Below, one piece after another: positions 9,396-19,978 of a stretch of 64,000 bases of DNA. How positions within the stretch are numbered: position 1 is the first letter of the stretch; the number at the start of each line of letters is the position of its first letter. The stretch is from NCBI RefSeq assembly GCF_016802725.1, contig NC_052669.1, positions 706,501 to 770,500 on the forward strand. The letters run 5' to 3'. The position numbers and the translations under genes were made by a program. Below the pieces are notes generated by a model. It did not search any database. It was not told the origin of the DNA and was given only the letters and a program-made list of their open reading frames with translations. This DNA is from Solenopsis invicta (taxonomy: Eukaryota > Arthropoda > Insecta > Hymenoptera > Formicidae).

Positions 9396-11291
9396 AAACT
9401 TAAATGCTATTATAGAATAATTAGCAAGTGCAATATATCAAGCGCAGAATATAAAGCGGATAATCATATTTTGACGTATCACACTAAATTATATGATACA
9501 ATATAATTCGATGCAGTATCTGTCATAGCGTGCGCATTAATGTGTAAAATGCAAATAATTTCCAACGAAAGTATTACACTCAGAAAAGAAGTGATTAATT
9601 TTATTAAACTATATTCTGTCTTCTTTGTTTTTTAAATATTTAAAAATGTTTCAGTTTTAAATAATGTTTAATCCTAGAACGCAAGTATCTTTTTTTTTTC
9701 TTTCTTACGCTAAACTGTGGTACAAAAATGTCATCTTGTAAAATGCTTTATATATGTGTTAGAAGGTTTCAATAATTAAATTCAATTTTCTCAACCGAAA
9801 GTTAATTAAAAAACCACCCTTTTTTCTACATCACCCTGGGGAAGCGGTCCTGGAGTGTTGACAGACACACGTCACAAGTCACATCCGGGTTTATACACGA
9901 ATGTACGACATAAAATATTGACCGGTTCATACAATCACAAATGTAACAGACACATAGAATAACCCTCAAGGCTATCCTTCGAATCGGGACATCAAGGATC
10001 CAACGAGAACAACTTGAACCTGTTGTTAAACTCACCCGGCTGCCTTCCCAATCAGCATCTTGGTGCTGTTGAAGAGAGAGAGAGAGAGAGAAACCCTCGC
10101 CTCTACCTCACTAAACTAATCCTCCGAATAGTCTCTACATTCAATTTCTTTATTAGAACCTGCTCAAAAGTATTCCGTGAGAATCAAACCTCAGAAACGC
10201 TCATTAACATTAGCGTAAATGGTCAGTATTTACAATCACACCTCTCCTTAATCATAACGTAATTTCTTCATCTGAATCCCAGCAAAAGCAAAAGTGAATT
10301 TTATGGATGGAGTCTCGAACCAAAAATATCGTCTACTACCTCAATATCGCAATTTGAAATTCTTACGTTCGTACCTCAGTCTAGTGTTCTAGGACTAACA
10401 TTAAAATATTACAAATTGAAATAGTCATCCTGGTCAAAAGCAGATCTTATTGTTAATGCTCAATAATAATTTGCTAAGTAAATTTACAAACATTTTTTTA
10501 TTTAAAACGTGAAGAAGAAATAAAATATTTAAAATGTGTATCTTAAACTTAAAGACATTTTTTACCATAATACTTCACATACCGCAGTGTGGTCATAGCA
10601 CGCAATATTCTATCAAAGTTCTATACGATTCTTTCAAATGGAATTCCGCATTTATATTCTTCCTTCTCGCAAAAGTACAATATCGTGTGCTATACAAAAT
10701 TGTACAATTTTGAAATGTGAGAAATTCTCTTTATGATTATTGCTAATTGTGAATATTTTTAATATTCATATAAAGATAAAAAGATAACATGTTTCCTAAT
10801 AACTAAATTTGTGTGATAATATAATTTTAAAAAATTAAATATTTTCCTGCAAAATTATAATGATGAATTTATGTATATCTTTATAAAATATAATTATGAG
10901 AACCATATTCTACGAATTATGTTATGTTCAACTTCAATAAATTTAACTTTATAGTATAATTTAATAACTTTGTTATGAAAATGTGAATGAATTAGTACAC
11001 GCCTAGAACTAGTCACATGTAGCTTTACATATCATAAATCATTATCTCTTTAATGTAGATTTAAATAAATTAAGTTTATTAAATATTTATATGATTAATT
11101 AATAAATCATTTAAACATCCAAAGTAAATAATTACAGTTTTTTAATGAATCCTATTCCTTTATCCAAAAAAAGAAGACACACAGTTTATAAACTTTTTTG
11201 GAAAATTATCTCTCATAACAAATATACATCTCAATCGAATCTTATTCCATTCAATCCACGATCATTATTTCTTTTTCTTTTTTAACTGCCA
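9396..11291. other. Intergenic AT-rich sequence, nothing recognised
   Basis: A GC-richer patch at about 9826-10120 holds a (GA)n run and a 69-codon minus-strand frame with many Cys residues. I see no domain, splice signals or relatives for it. The rest is low-complexity AT-rich DNA. Confidence 0.5.
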
Positions 11292-11579
11292 GTGAAAGGT
11301 CGACGAGACGTCGAGTGGTTTCAAATTAACTTTTGGTTTGAAGATATAAAGCTCAACAATTTATCTCGTGGGCATGCATCCTTCGTCATTGATGACGTTT
11401 TAAAGAACGGTATTGATGTACTTGTATTACGTTGGCAGAAGTGCATTAAAGTAGATGAAGACTATTTTAATAAACAAAAAATAAGTTTTAAATTTATCTC
11501 AAATTTTAATTGGAAAAACGACCACTTCACTTGCAGCAATCTAATAATTTTGCAAATTTTTTGTGGAAAATTAGAATGA
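11292..11579 (+). pseudogene. Fragment of a mariner-type transposase C-terminus
   Basis: The stretch VLKNGIDVLVLRWQKCIKV with DEDYFNKQ has the layout of the end of mariner transposases, where a 'DGI..L..RW.KCI...GDYF' segment closes the protein. The 40 or so residues before it are not convincing and may be unrelated. No TIR, catalytic residues or N-terminal half are present nearby, so this is a dead scrap. Confidence 0.45.
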
Positions 11580-11759
11580 GATAAATCGGTCGTGTTTATT
11601 ACAAAGATTATACTTTTTAAATGTAGTATTTAAATTTTACTCGTCTGATTAAAAATCTTTTTAAGATCAGAGTAAAAAAACTCTCACTGATGTTTTTACT
11701 CAAAGTTTCCTACAGTTTCTTGTTTTCAGTCATTTTAATCTTCAGTTACACGCGCGAGC

Positions 11760-12580
11760 AACAAGAATAAATTTACTCACCAATGCCGATGCAGCCGATG
11801 TACGATCGCCGCCGCCCGCGTCGCCTCTTCTGCTTGTCGCTGCTTCAAGTCACACACACGTAAATACACGCGACGACAATTAACGTTAACATCGCCCGTC
11901 ACTTTTCTCGGCACTACCGATCGACAAGTAAACAACGCGATGCACCGCGAAATAAACTTGGGTGACGTGTCGAAACTTCGCGAACGAGATTCAGAGACGA
12001 TGGATACGGCGCGGCGTCTTTGTCGCGCGCGGATATGGCGTCTTCGTCGCGCGCGAACATAACATCTTCGACGCGGAGCGATGCCGGATCGCATTTTCGA
12101 TGCTACAGTCGCCCGAGCCATCCACAGACCACAGATCCGTGGACGATCCACAGCAATCGTCGTGTTGCATGACGCGGTGTTGTATGACTCCACGAAAATA
12201 CGAAAGATTATGGGTCAGATAATTACAGCGGAGCCGGAGCCGGAGCCGGAGCCGGAGGCGAGTCTGCGAAGACGCGAGACGACTGCCGCCGATTGTTGAA
12301 TGTATCGACAGATGCGGATGAACGACGTGGATCGTCCATGTCGATTTATCGTGACGACGGCTATGAGATTTCGCAATTCGACACTCTGGACGCTCGTTTG
12401 CATCGCGAAAACGAAAGAAAAACCGGCGCGCGCGAAGAACGACGCCATCACGGCCGTTGCAACAATCGTAAGTGAAAGAGAAGAAGAGACGGGCAACGTG
12501 ATTGGCGGACCGATAAGGACAAATCGGACGCCGTGATTGGTCGCGCAATATCGTGACGCACTATTGTGACGCACTATCGT
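11760..12580. promoter_or_regulatory. CpG-rich island, possible bidirectional promoter or first exons
   Basis: GC- and CpG-rich block in AT-rich surroundings. It contains ATTGG (inverted CCAAT) boxes near 12502 and 12537, and a strong splice donor on each strand: GTGAGT on the minus strand (11780-11775) and GTAAGT on the plus strand (12468). Long Arg-rich frames on both strands are best explained by base composition. No partner exons were identified. Confidence 0.4.
12231..12260. repeat. (GAGCCG)n hexanucleotide tandem repeat
   Basis: Four perfect GAGCCG units followed by one GAGGCG unit inside the CpG island. If translated it gives Glu-Pro or Arg-Leu dipeptide runs, but coding status is doubtful. 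Confidence 0.9.
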
Positions 12581-12989
12581 CCAGACTGTTCTAATGTAAT
12601 ATTCTTTGCTTGTGTATTCACATTAATGATTCTAGTTTTACTTATATTGTTGTCCATTAAACGTTATCTTAAGCTATCAAAATCTTTTAGTTTTAACTGT
12701 ATTAATTCTAGAATGAACGGAAATTTTATGTAAAAATCTTTCTACACTCTATTTTTTTCATCCAGTGTAATAAGCGCTGTTTTTTAAATCTAAGCTGTAT
12801 CCAACTATGCAAATGATATTGATACGTAAATTGAGAAGAAACGTGGCAATCTCAATGCAGACCAATCAGAAGTTATTGCGTTGTGAATAAAATTATGTTT
12901 TCAATTGCTCTTTAATTGCTCCTTCTATAATATTTTATATCACTGTTCAACTTAAGTGATTTAATGTTAATAGCGTTAATAATGTTAAT

Positions 12990-13315
12990 AATGACGAAAT
13001 ATTTTTGTAAAATATACCTTTTTATTTTTCTTATTGATTTACTGTTAAAAATAAAATTTTATTTCATTGTATTCATATAAAAATTTATTTCAATAAAGTA
13101 AATCTTTACTTATTAATTATAATTTTTATTGTTATATATTTTTTTATTATTATATATTAATTATAAATAAATTCGATTGTAATGATAAAATATTTCTGTG
13201 AAATATCTCTCGTTCCTATAAAGTAAATGCATTTTTTTGTTATTAGTTGATTCATTTATTAGAAATAAAATATTATTTCGCCGTATTTAAAGATTTTTTT
13301 CGATGAAATAAATTT
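12990..13315. repeat. Old tandem duplication in AT-rich intergenic DNA
   Basis: The run from TAATGACGAAATATTT (about 12990) to AAGTAAATCTTTA recurs in diverged form from TAATGATAAAATATTT (about 13180) to GAAATAAATTTACA (about 13315). Shared blocks include GAAATAAAATATTATTT-like and AAGTAAAT segments. Period about 190 bp. Confidence 0.45.
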
Positions 13316-13649
13316 ACATTCCATACAATTAAATTTTTAAGTATCTTTTTCTCACAATCAATGCAGTCGGCTCGAGCGTGAGTGAATCTAACAATATTCT
13401 AACATAAAATTTACGTATCAACACCATTTGCATCGATAGACATAGCTTACAATTAGCGTTCAACGACGCTTGCTATACTGACAATGAGTGGAAGAAATTA
13501 AGTATATGGGGACATTGTATGTAAAATTTACGTTACCATTCTAGAATTAATACTTTTTCTTATTAAAAAATGTTACTAGCTTAAATCGATACCGAAAATA
13601 TTTCGTTATCTACTTAGTTTTCAGATCTCCCGTAGCCGCGATACTCGAT

Positions 13650-15600
13650 GATAATATTCGCTGCGAGCCTCGAAGACATCGAAGTACCTCAGACGATACC
13701 CCGTAGCTGAAAGTCGCGTTAGACGTAAAGCCGGTTGCGTAGTATGCCGTACGCCTCGCTGCGTCACCGTACAATGTCACTGCGTAGTCACGGCGCTGCG
13801 TACTGCGTGATCAGTGGTACTACGTCACAGCCGCGCAGGCGCGTCGGCACGTTCGCGCTGCGTGCCGCCGTCGCCGCCGAGCGCCGAACGCCCCCACTCC
13901 TCCCATTTCGCCGCCAGCCGGCGTACAGCGTCCATTGCGCGGCGGTTCTTCGTCTCTCGTTCGTGTTTACCTCTCGCGTCCGACTTTTCCGCTTCGAAAA
14001 TGACTGTTGCACGTTACTGCGTATCAAGAGCGATTAGAAGTGAATTGAGTGAGCGATCATCGTCGCGTGTCGTGTGTGACGGAAAATTGTTCGTGTCCGT
14101 GATTCGCTGATTCGGCTTGCCGGCCCGTGGAATGATCTAGCGAGACTCGTCAATACACACACAAACACTTTGTGCGTGTGTGAGTATCGAAAATGTGCGG
14201 ATCGTTTCTCATTGTCAGTATTAAAGTACGTGATAGCAACGTAGCCGCAATACTTGACGGTGTTTCAATTGACGAGCAATCAATTTTCATGTCGATGGTT
14301 CTCGAAGCATAGCGATGTGAAGTTGCCGGCCGCGGCGCGACGTTCGTTGTCCTTCGTCCCTCGTCCCTCTCGCTCATCCGGTCACCTCGCTCCAAAAATG
14401 ACTAGCTGTTACACGTGAATACATATCGAAAGTGATTAGAAGTGAATTGAGTAATAGGCGATTATCGTCGCGTGTCGTATGTGACGGGAAAATTCTCCAT
14501 GTCCGTTCGTGAATTCGTGTCGCATTTCGCCGCTGTCGATTTGGTTTGCCGGCCCGTAAAATGATCTAGAGACTTTCGTTGGTACACATCGTGCGAGTAT
14601 CTGAAAGATCGTGCGGACTGTTTCTCGGAGCAACAGAGATACGTGATAGCAATGTAACCGTAGTACACTTGACGGTGTTCAGATTGACGAGCAATATTTT
14701 CACGTCGAAGATTCTCGAGGCATAGCGATGTGAAGTTAGCGGCCGCGGCGCGTTCGTCGAGCTTGCGGTAAACATTGAATTTTATGGCGTCCATATCGAG
14801 CATTGCTATCTCGCGAGTGCTATTATTCATCCAAGTGTTTTTCGCTTTTTCGCATTGGATTCGCGTTGATGACGTTGCTCTCTTGCGCGACGTGATTGGT
14901 CACAGCAGCGCCGCCATATTACGATTTTGACTAGTGCAATAGTTGCTCACAACTAGCGTCTGTCTCTCGCGTTCTCTGCGTTTCCCGCGCGTTTCCGAGA
15001 TGTGTATCTTCGCGAGTCAAAAGTGATCGAGTTTCACGCGCGAGCGTGAAAGAGACGATCGGGATAAGTTCAGCATCCGCCTGTCGAAATCCTCGTGATC
15101 GAGATAAATTCTCTGTTGCCCGACAAGCAACGTGCCATCGCATTTGTACGTTCGGCTTGCAATAACCTGCATCATCAAGATGCATCGTGTCACGACTCGT
15201 TTCGTAAGCGCATTGCGCACGCGATCGTGTATCGGCGGTATCGGGCAAACCGTTTTTCGAAGCAATTGGGTGCATATTTGTCAGTGGCACTCGCGGTATT
15301 CGAGTCGACGAACGGGCTTTTGCATCGCTATTTCGCGTAACGGCGCGGCGTGGCATGAAGTTGACGGCGTGAAGTTGCCGGTGTGAAGTTAGCGGTGCGT
15401 CAGTCACCGCGTCACCGTTGCACATTGCGCATCGAAATGCATCGCGTATATTGTCGCGTCATTTGCGTGTTCGAAGTGCTCGTAATAAGTAATTCGGGAG
15501 TGCCGCGTGAAGCAGAATAAGGGGACAATTATGATAATTGGGATTCGCAATCATCGCGCTTTCTCGAGCGGCCTGCATCTGCGGATTCCTGGTGGAAATG
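13650..15600 (+). promoter_or_regulatory. CpG-rich promoter-like region and putative first exon ending at a GTATGT donor
   Basis: Strong CpG enrichment across about 2 kb, ending in AAATG followed by donor GTATGT (15601). The block contains a ~400-bp tandem duplication and an ATTGG box near 14898. The plus-strand donor and the downstream 66-bp exon-like segment suggest a transcript on the plus strand, possibly a non-coding RNA or a 5' UTR. Confidence 0.4.
13930..14760. repeat. Diverged ~400-bp tandem duplication within the CpG-rich block
   Basis: Copy 1 (about 13930-14335) and copy 2 (about 14336-14760) share ordered blocks: AAAATGACT, GATTAGAAGTGAATTGAGT, CGTCGCGTGTCGT, TTGCCGGCCCGT, AATGATCTAG, GTGATAGCAA and GCATAGCGATGTGAAGTT. 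A shorter echo of the last motif lies at about 15353-15392. Neither copy keeps an open frame, so selection on protein is unlikely. Confidence 0.85.
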
Positions 15601-16019
15601 GTATGTTTAACACTACACATTTTAGTGTTTATGAAATTTAAACACAAAATTGTTTAAGAGACGTTCACGATATTTGATACACGTTACAAATGTTCGGGGA
15701 GTGTTTTATTAAAAGTGTTCTGTATATTCAGAATGTTGCAAATATTCAAAGAGTGTTTACTAACCTTTAAACATTTGCAGCATTCTGAAAACATACAATA
15801 CTTCTCGAACGTTTATCAAACAACTGTGAACACCTTATAAAGAATTCCATGTTTAAATTTCTATCTTATAAACACTTCAAAACAATAAATATTTCAATTA
15901 AACATCTACACAATACTTAAGTAAATATCTTATTAACTTTCTATTTTTGCCAGAAATGGAGTGTCCAGAATTCCGCGATGGAACGGCGACGATAAGACGA
16001 CGACGAGACGCATCGGCCG
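15531..16019 (+). CDS. Possible two-exon open frame (15531-15600 joined to 15954-16019), unrecognised
   Basis: An ATG at 15531 opens a frame reading MIIGIRNHRAFSSGLHL... that runs to donor GTATGT at 15601. Splicing to acceptor TTTTTGCCAG (exon start 15954) keeps the frame open through 45 residues (MECPEFRDGTATIRRRRDA) to donor GTGAGT at 16020, phase 1. I recognise no family. The next exon was not found. Phase 1 would not fit the phase-0 catulin exon at 56485, so as part of catulin it could only be 5' UTR. It may equally be a non-coding RNA with a chance frame. Confidence 0.25.
15623..15878. repeat. Foldback (inverted-repeat) element
   Basis: Left arm starts TAGTGTTTATGAAATTTAAA and includes CAGAATGTTGCAAATATT; the right arm is its imperfect reverse complement, ending AAATTTCTATCTTATAAAC. 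It almost fills the 353-bp interval between the two exon-like segments, so it probably inserted there as a MITE. Confidence 0.75.
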
Positions 16020-16553
16020 GTGAGTTTGCTGTAAATTCATGCTACTAATTGTTCATCTATACGCATTTGTATCTGTATATTGCGTTATTATAGTTTACAT
16101 GATACGATATATGCAGGATTAGGTAATGAGTTAAAAAAGAGAGAAGTTAGAAGATTAGAGAGAAGTTAGTTAAAAAGATTAAATATTAAAGTTGAAAAGT
16201 TAATAATTATTTTTAACTTCACTAGTGAATTTTAAATAATTTAATTTGTAACTTAAACTAATTGTTAATGATAGATGTTTATTGGTCCCCCTGGGGCTAC
16301 ATTCTTCTTTACATCTCTACGAACAAAATAACATTTAATCTAGACTTAAACGCTATCTTAAACCTAAAAAACGTTTGTTACACACACACACGCCCAGGAC
16401 CCCTGCTTCCCTTGCAAGCCAACTATCCCTTTATGTCTTTTTTCCTTCTTACTACTTTCTGGCATTATTCTGAGGCTTCTCACTCACTCTTCTTTTCATC
16501 CCTTACACACCTTTCATACTTATACATCCACATACTCTCTCATTCATTTCTTT

Positions 16554-16556
<3 letters not shown>

Positions 16557-16585
<29 letters not shown>
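16557..16585. repeat. (TC)n microsatellite
   Basis: 29 bp of TC dinucleotide inside a longer pyrimidine-rich plus strand (16490-16620). Confidence 0.95.
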
Positions 16586-16590
<5 letters not shown>

Positions 16591-16981
16591 ACTCTCCCTC
16601 TCCTTTCTCCCTCCCCCTTACTTAAACCAGTTATTATTACACTTTATTAATTTTTCTAATTTTTACCCATTTTTACCAAAAACTCGAAAAAATTATTTTA
16701 TTGGGTGGGTTTTTATAAGGTGGATTTTTTAAGTAAGTAAGTTTTATTATAGTAATCACGATAAAAGATGAGTTGGCTTCACCATTCTTATTACATCTAT
16801 ATTATATTTGATGTTTGCTAAGTGTTTAAATTTAAAAACACTGAAATGTTGGAAGTTGTTAAATATTTTAATTTTAAACATTTTAGAGCTAGTTTCACAA
16901 ACTCCGATTAACTCGATCAGTTAAGTGTCAACTGTGATTGGTTATATTTCTGATGTAAAATTTAAACACTGTTTAAAAATA

Positions 16982-17896
16982 TTAGGTATGCAACTTAATT
17001 CTCGGCCTATTAAAAAAAATGTATTATTTACCAAAAAAAAAAAAACGATTAATTTTTTAATCTTTGAATTAATCTCTGTTCTTTCTACATACTTTTGGTA
17101 TTTCTGGAATAACTGGCGAAATCCTCTTTGGATCGGTTTTGAATTGATAAACTCGTCGATGCTTCTGCCGACCTTCTCGAGAAATTTGAAGTAAGAATCT
17201 AAGATGATGTTGCAGGAATCAGAAAAGATGATAACGCTTTTAATATGGTAACTCGAAAGGACGAAATTTGGAAATTACGCCGCGTAAGGAAGAACTTTCC
17301 AGCCTAAGTTGAAAATGACTTCCGAAATTGTTTTTGCCATGTTCGACCGCGCATGGTCACACATTGTCATGAAGCGGAACTCAACGTTCCACCTTTTAAA
17401 TAGAGCTCCTACCAAGTTTATGTACATTTCGAAATTGCTTGTTGGCACTGTAAGTGTATTTGCAAGCTTGAGTCTAACAAGAATTTTCTTCTAAAAGCTG
17501 TTCCAATTCTTAGTCTTCAACTTTTTTCAATTGTCCAGAATGTTCTTCCTGGAGATTGAAATTGCTGTCCCATAACTTTTGAAACCATTTTTTTACATAT
17601 GTTGTAAGGACACAGCAAGACCGAATAAATCATTTCTTTAGCCTGGCTGACATTTTTCTTTATTGATGCACTACATTTAGTTGAAATGCGAAAAGTAGGC
17701 AAAGTTTAGATGCTAATTTTCGAACATCGTTTTTATTACTGCTTTCTGAGGTTCTATCAGCAGCATCATCAACTATTACACTTTGTTTTACAGCTAAAGA
17801 ATAACGCTTTAAAACGATGCAACAAAAAAAAATTAAATTTGAATAAGTGCTGTAGTTGATTAAATGTAAGAGCCGAGAATTAAATTGTACACCTAA
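16982..17896 (-). mobile_element. Mariner-family element, internally deleted, with intact TIRs and TA target duplication
   Basis: Left end TTAGGTATGCAACTTAATTC and right end (reverse complement) TTAGGTGTACAATTTAATTC match at about 25 of 30 positions, continuing CTCGGC. TA dinucleotides flank both ends (16980-16981 and 17897-17898). Length 915 bp, against about 1.3 kb for intact mariners. The interior carries a broken transposase on the minus strand. A non-autonomous fossil. Confidence 0.9.
17040..17700 (-). pseudogene. Decayed mariner transposase
   Basis: Read on the minus strand in shifting frames. The N-terminal part shows KKWFQKLWDSNFNLQEE and SGQLKKVED-ELEQLLEE, the DNA-binding half of a mariner transposase. 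The C-terminal part shows NLGWKVLPYAA-FPNF followed by LDSYFKFLEKVGRSIDEF and SKPI, the post-catalytic half. Between them the first catalytic segment is deleted. Several in-frame stops and at least one frameshift at a poly-A run are present. Confidence 0.8.
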
Positions 17897-17899
17897 TAA

Positions 17900-18870
17900 A
17901 ACATTTTTAAGCGTTTAAACAGGGAGTTAAAAGTAACACATTTTAATATCTTGAAACACTTTTTTTCAACCCTCGTTTTGACTCTTCTCCGTATATATGC
18001 CTTCTTAGTTTAGTTACATTGCATTTAGTTATATTGCTTTTCTTCCATTTTTCTGTAAATTTTTTTGGTTTTTTGCAAGGATAGAAAAATTTATATGAAT
18101 CTATAAAGCATTTGCTTCTTTCCGTAAAGAAAATAATTGCACTCACATTTAATTTGAAGTAAAGATAATATGTTATACATATTCCAGATTAATAAGTCTG
18201 AAAGCTGTTATAAAGACATCCATAAGATGCAGTTTAATGAATATCTCTGTAACATCTTTTAGATTTTTGTGTTCTCACACATGTTAAAGAATAACGTTAC
18301 CTTCAAAGAATTACAATTAATACATTATGAATAATTATATAATGCTAGTAAAATAAAAAAAAGATTAAAAGACTTTAATAAACTTTTAAAGACTTAAAAA
18401 GACTTTAATACACTTCAGAATTTAAAAATCTTATAATGGGTTAATATTTACTGTTGTCATGGCGAAACGTGATTTACAATATTAACTTTACATCATAGTT
18501 TTTCATGATAGCAGTAAATATAAGTAAGTTCTAAAGTTTAAAATTGAAAAGCATCAATCTACCGTAGTGATCTCGCCGCTAGTACCAAAGTCATTTTGTT
18601 TTACGGTGAATTATTTTTTAATCCTAGCTTACCACAGTTATTTTTAAGTCTATAGCTCGCCACTCTCCACTTTATGAGATAGACCGGAAATGGAAACATG
18701 AAAATTTTAACAAAAATTTGATTACATAGCTTTTTAGATCGCATTAATACAATAAACATTTAAAAATTAGGTCGCTTATCATTCGCATATAGTAAAAACA
18801 TTAGTTTTTCGGAAAAAATCGGAATTTTTCTGATTTTTTTTTCAGCAATTTGAAAATAGCGGTTTCTTTT
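17900..18870. other. Intergenic AT-rich sequence, nothing recognised
   Basis: No open frame or repeat structure that I can support. The CpG-rich catulin start region begins just downstream. Confidence 0.5.
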
Positions 18871-19332
18871 AAACTATAATTAGTTGACATTTGTCACTCA
18901 TGCATTCTCTCTTCTCTCTTTTGAAAATTCGAAAAATGTTTAAGAATATCCCGCGACTGTCGCGTAAGTTGAAATTACTGGCGGTTGTCAACGACGGCCT
19001 CGACTCGAGCGTTACGCGAGGGACCAAGAGATGGCTGAAAGTTACGGCGTCGCGACGCTCGGCGCACCGGCGCGGCGACCGGCGCCGGCAGCAGTAGTTG
19101 CGTCGGCGTCGCCGTCGTCGTCGCGCGACGTCGCCCTCGTTATCGCCGGCTCGGGCACGGGGCTCGAAGATCATTGGTTGGCCCGTAGGTGGGAGGGTGT
19201 CCGGTGGCTGTCAGCGACGGCAGCGGGGGCAAGGGTTGCAGTCGTGCCGGGCACGCGGGCGGGGGTAGGAGGGGTGCAACGAACCCTCTCGCCTCGGCTC
19301 GAGTCTACGGAGCACGGAGTTGTGTTCGAATC

Positions 19333-19419
19333 ATGGCGACACCCGACCCCGTAGACCCAGCCACCCTAGAGATTAAGACCCGTAGCATAGAACAGACACT
19401 ACTCCCACTAGTGAAACAG
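19333..19419 (+). CDS. alpha-Catulin: Alpha-catulin coding exon 1 (start A)
   Basis: 29 codons from the only ATG after an upstream in-frame stop, ending CAG at donor GTAAGG, phase 0. The Gln-Ile junction with the 56485 exon agrees with the Q-I/Q-T junction region in other catulins. Confidence 0.92.
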
Positions 19420-19938
19420 GTAAGGCGTGATTCCGCGTGAAAATGCGGCAACGCAGAGTTTTCATTCGCACCGGCGGCGCGCCGTCTCTTTCCCATCTGT
19501 CTCTTTCTGCCTGCATCCCTCTCTTTCTCTCTCTTTCTCTCTGTCTATCTCTCTTCCTCTCTCCCCCTCGCTCCACCATCCTTTCTCTTTAGCCGCGGAC
19601 TCCATCTGTGCCTCGCGCTCCGTCCCTCTCGCGCAACGTCTCGCGTACCCGGCAGCAGCTCCGCATCTCGTTGCATCTCATATTTGCTCTCCGACAGATT
19701 GAGATCATTTCTCAATCTTCCGAGTTACTCCCAAGTCACTCTATCTCGTTGCACCAATCACGCGTGCGGGAGCTACGCGATACGATGCGCGCGTCGTAGG
19801 ATCGAGCGAACACGAGATGTTGAGTGCGCGGTATACGTGAATACGGCGCAACGCCGCGACGCTCCGGGAGGTCGGGACGCTCAGCGCCGCGCGACGAAAA
19901 GCACAAGACGGCGGAAATGGGTGCGCGTGCACCGGGAC

Positions 19939-19978
<40 letters not shown>

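Noticed and set aside
11777..12574. Several long Arg-rich open frames on both strands (up to 185 codons)
   Set aside because: All frames of this CpG-rich block are open because stops are rare in GC-rich DNA. The peptides are Arg-rich low complexity with no domain.
16262..16732. 156-codon plus-strand frame
   Set aside because: Made of Leu/Ser/Phe-rich sequence translated from a TC microsatellite and pyrimidine-rich DNA; no domain and no splice framing.
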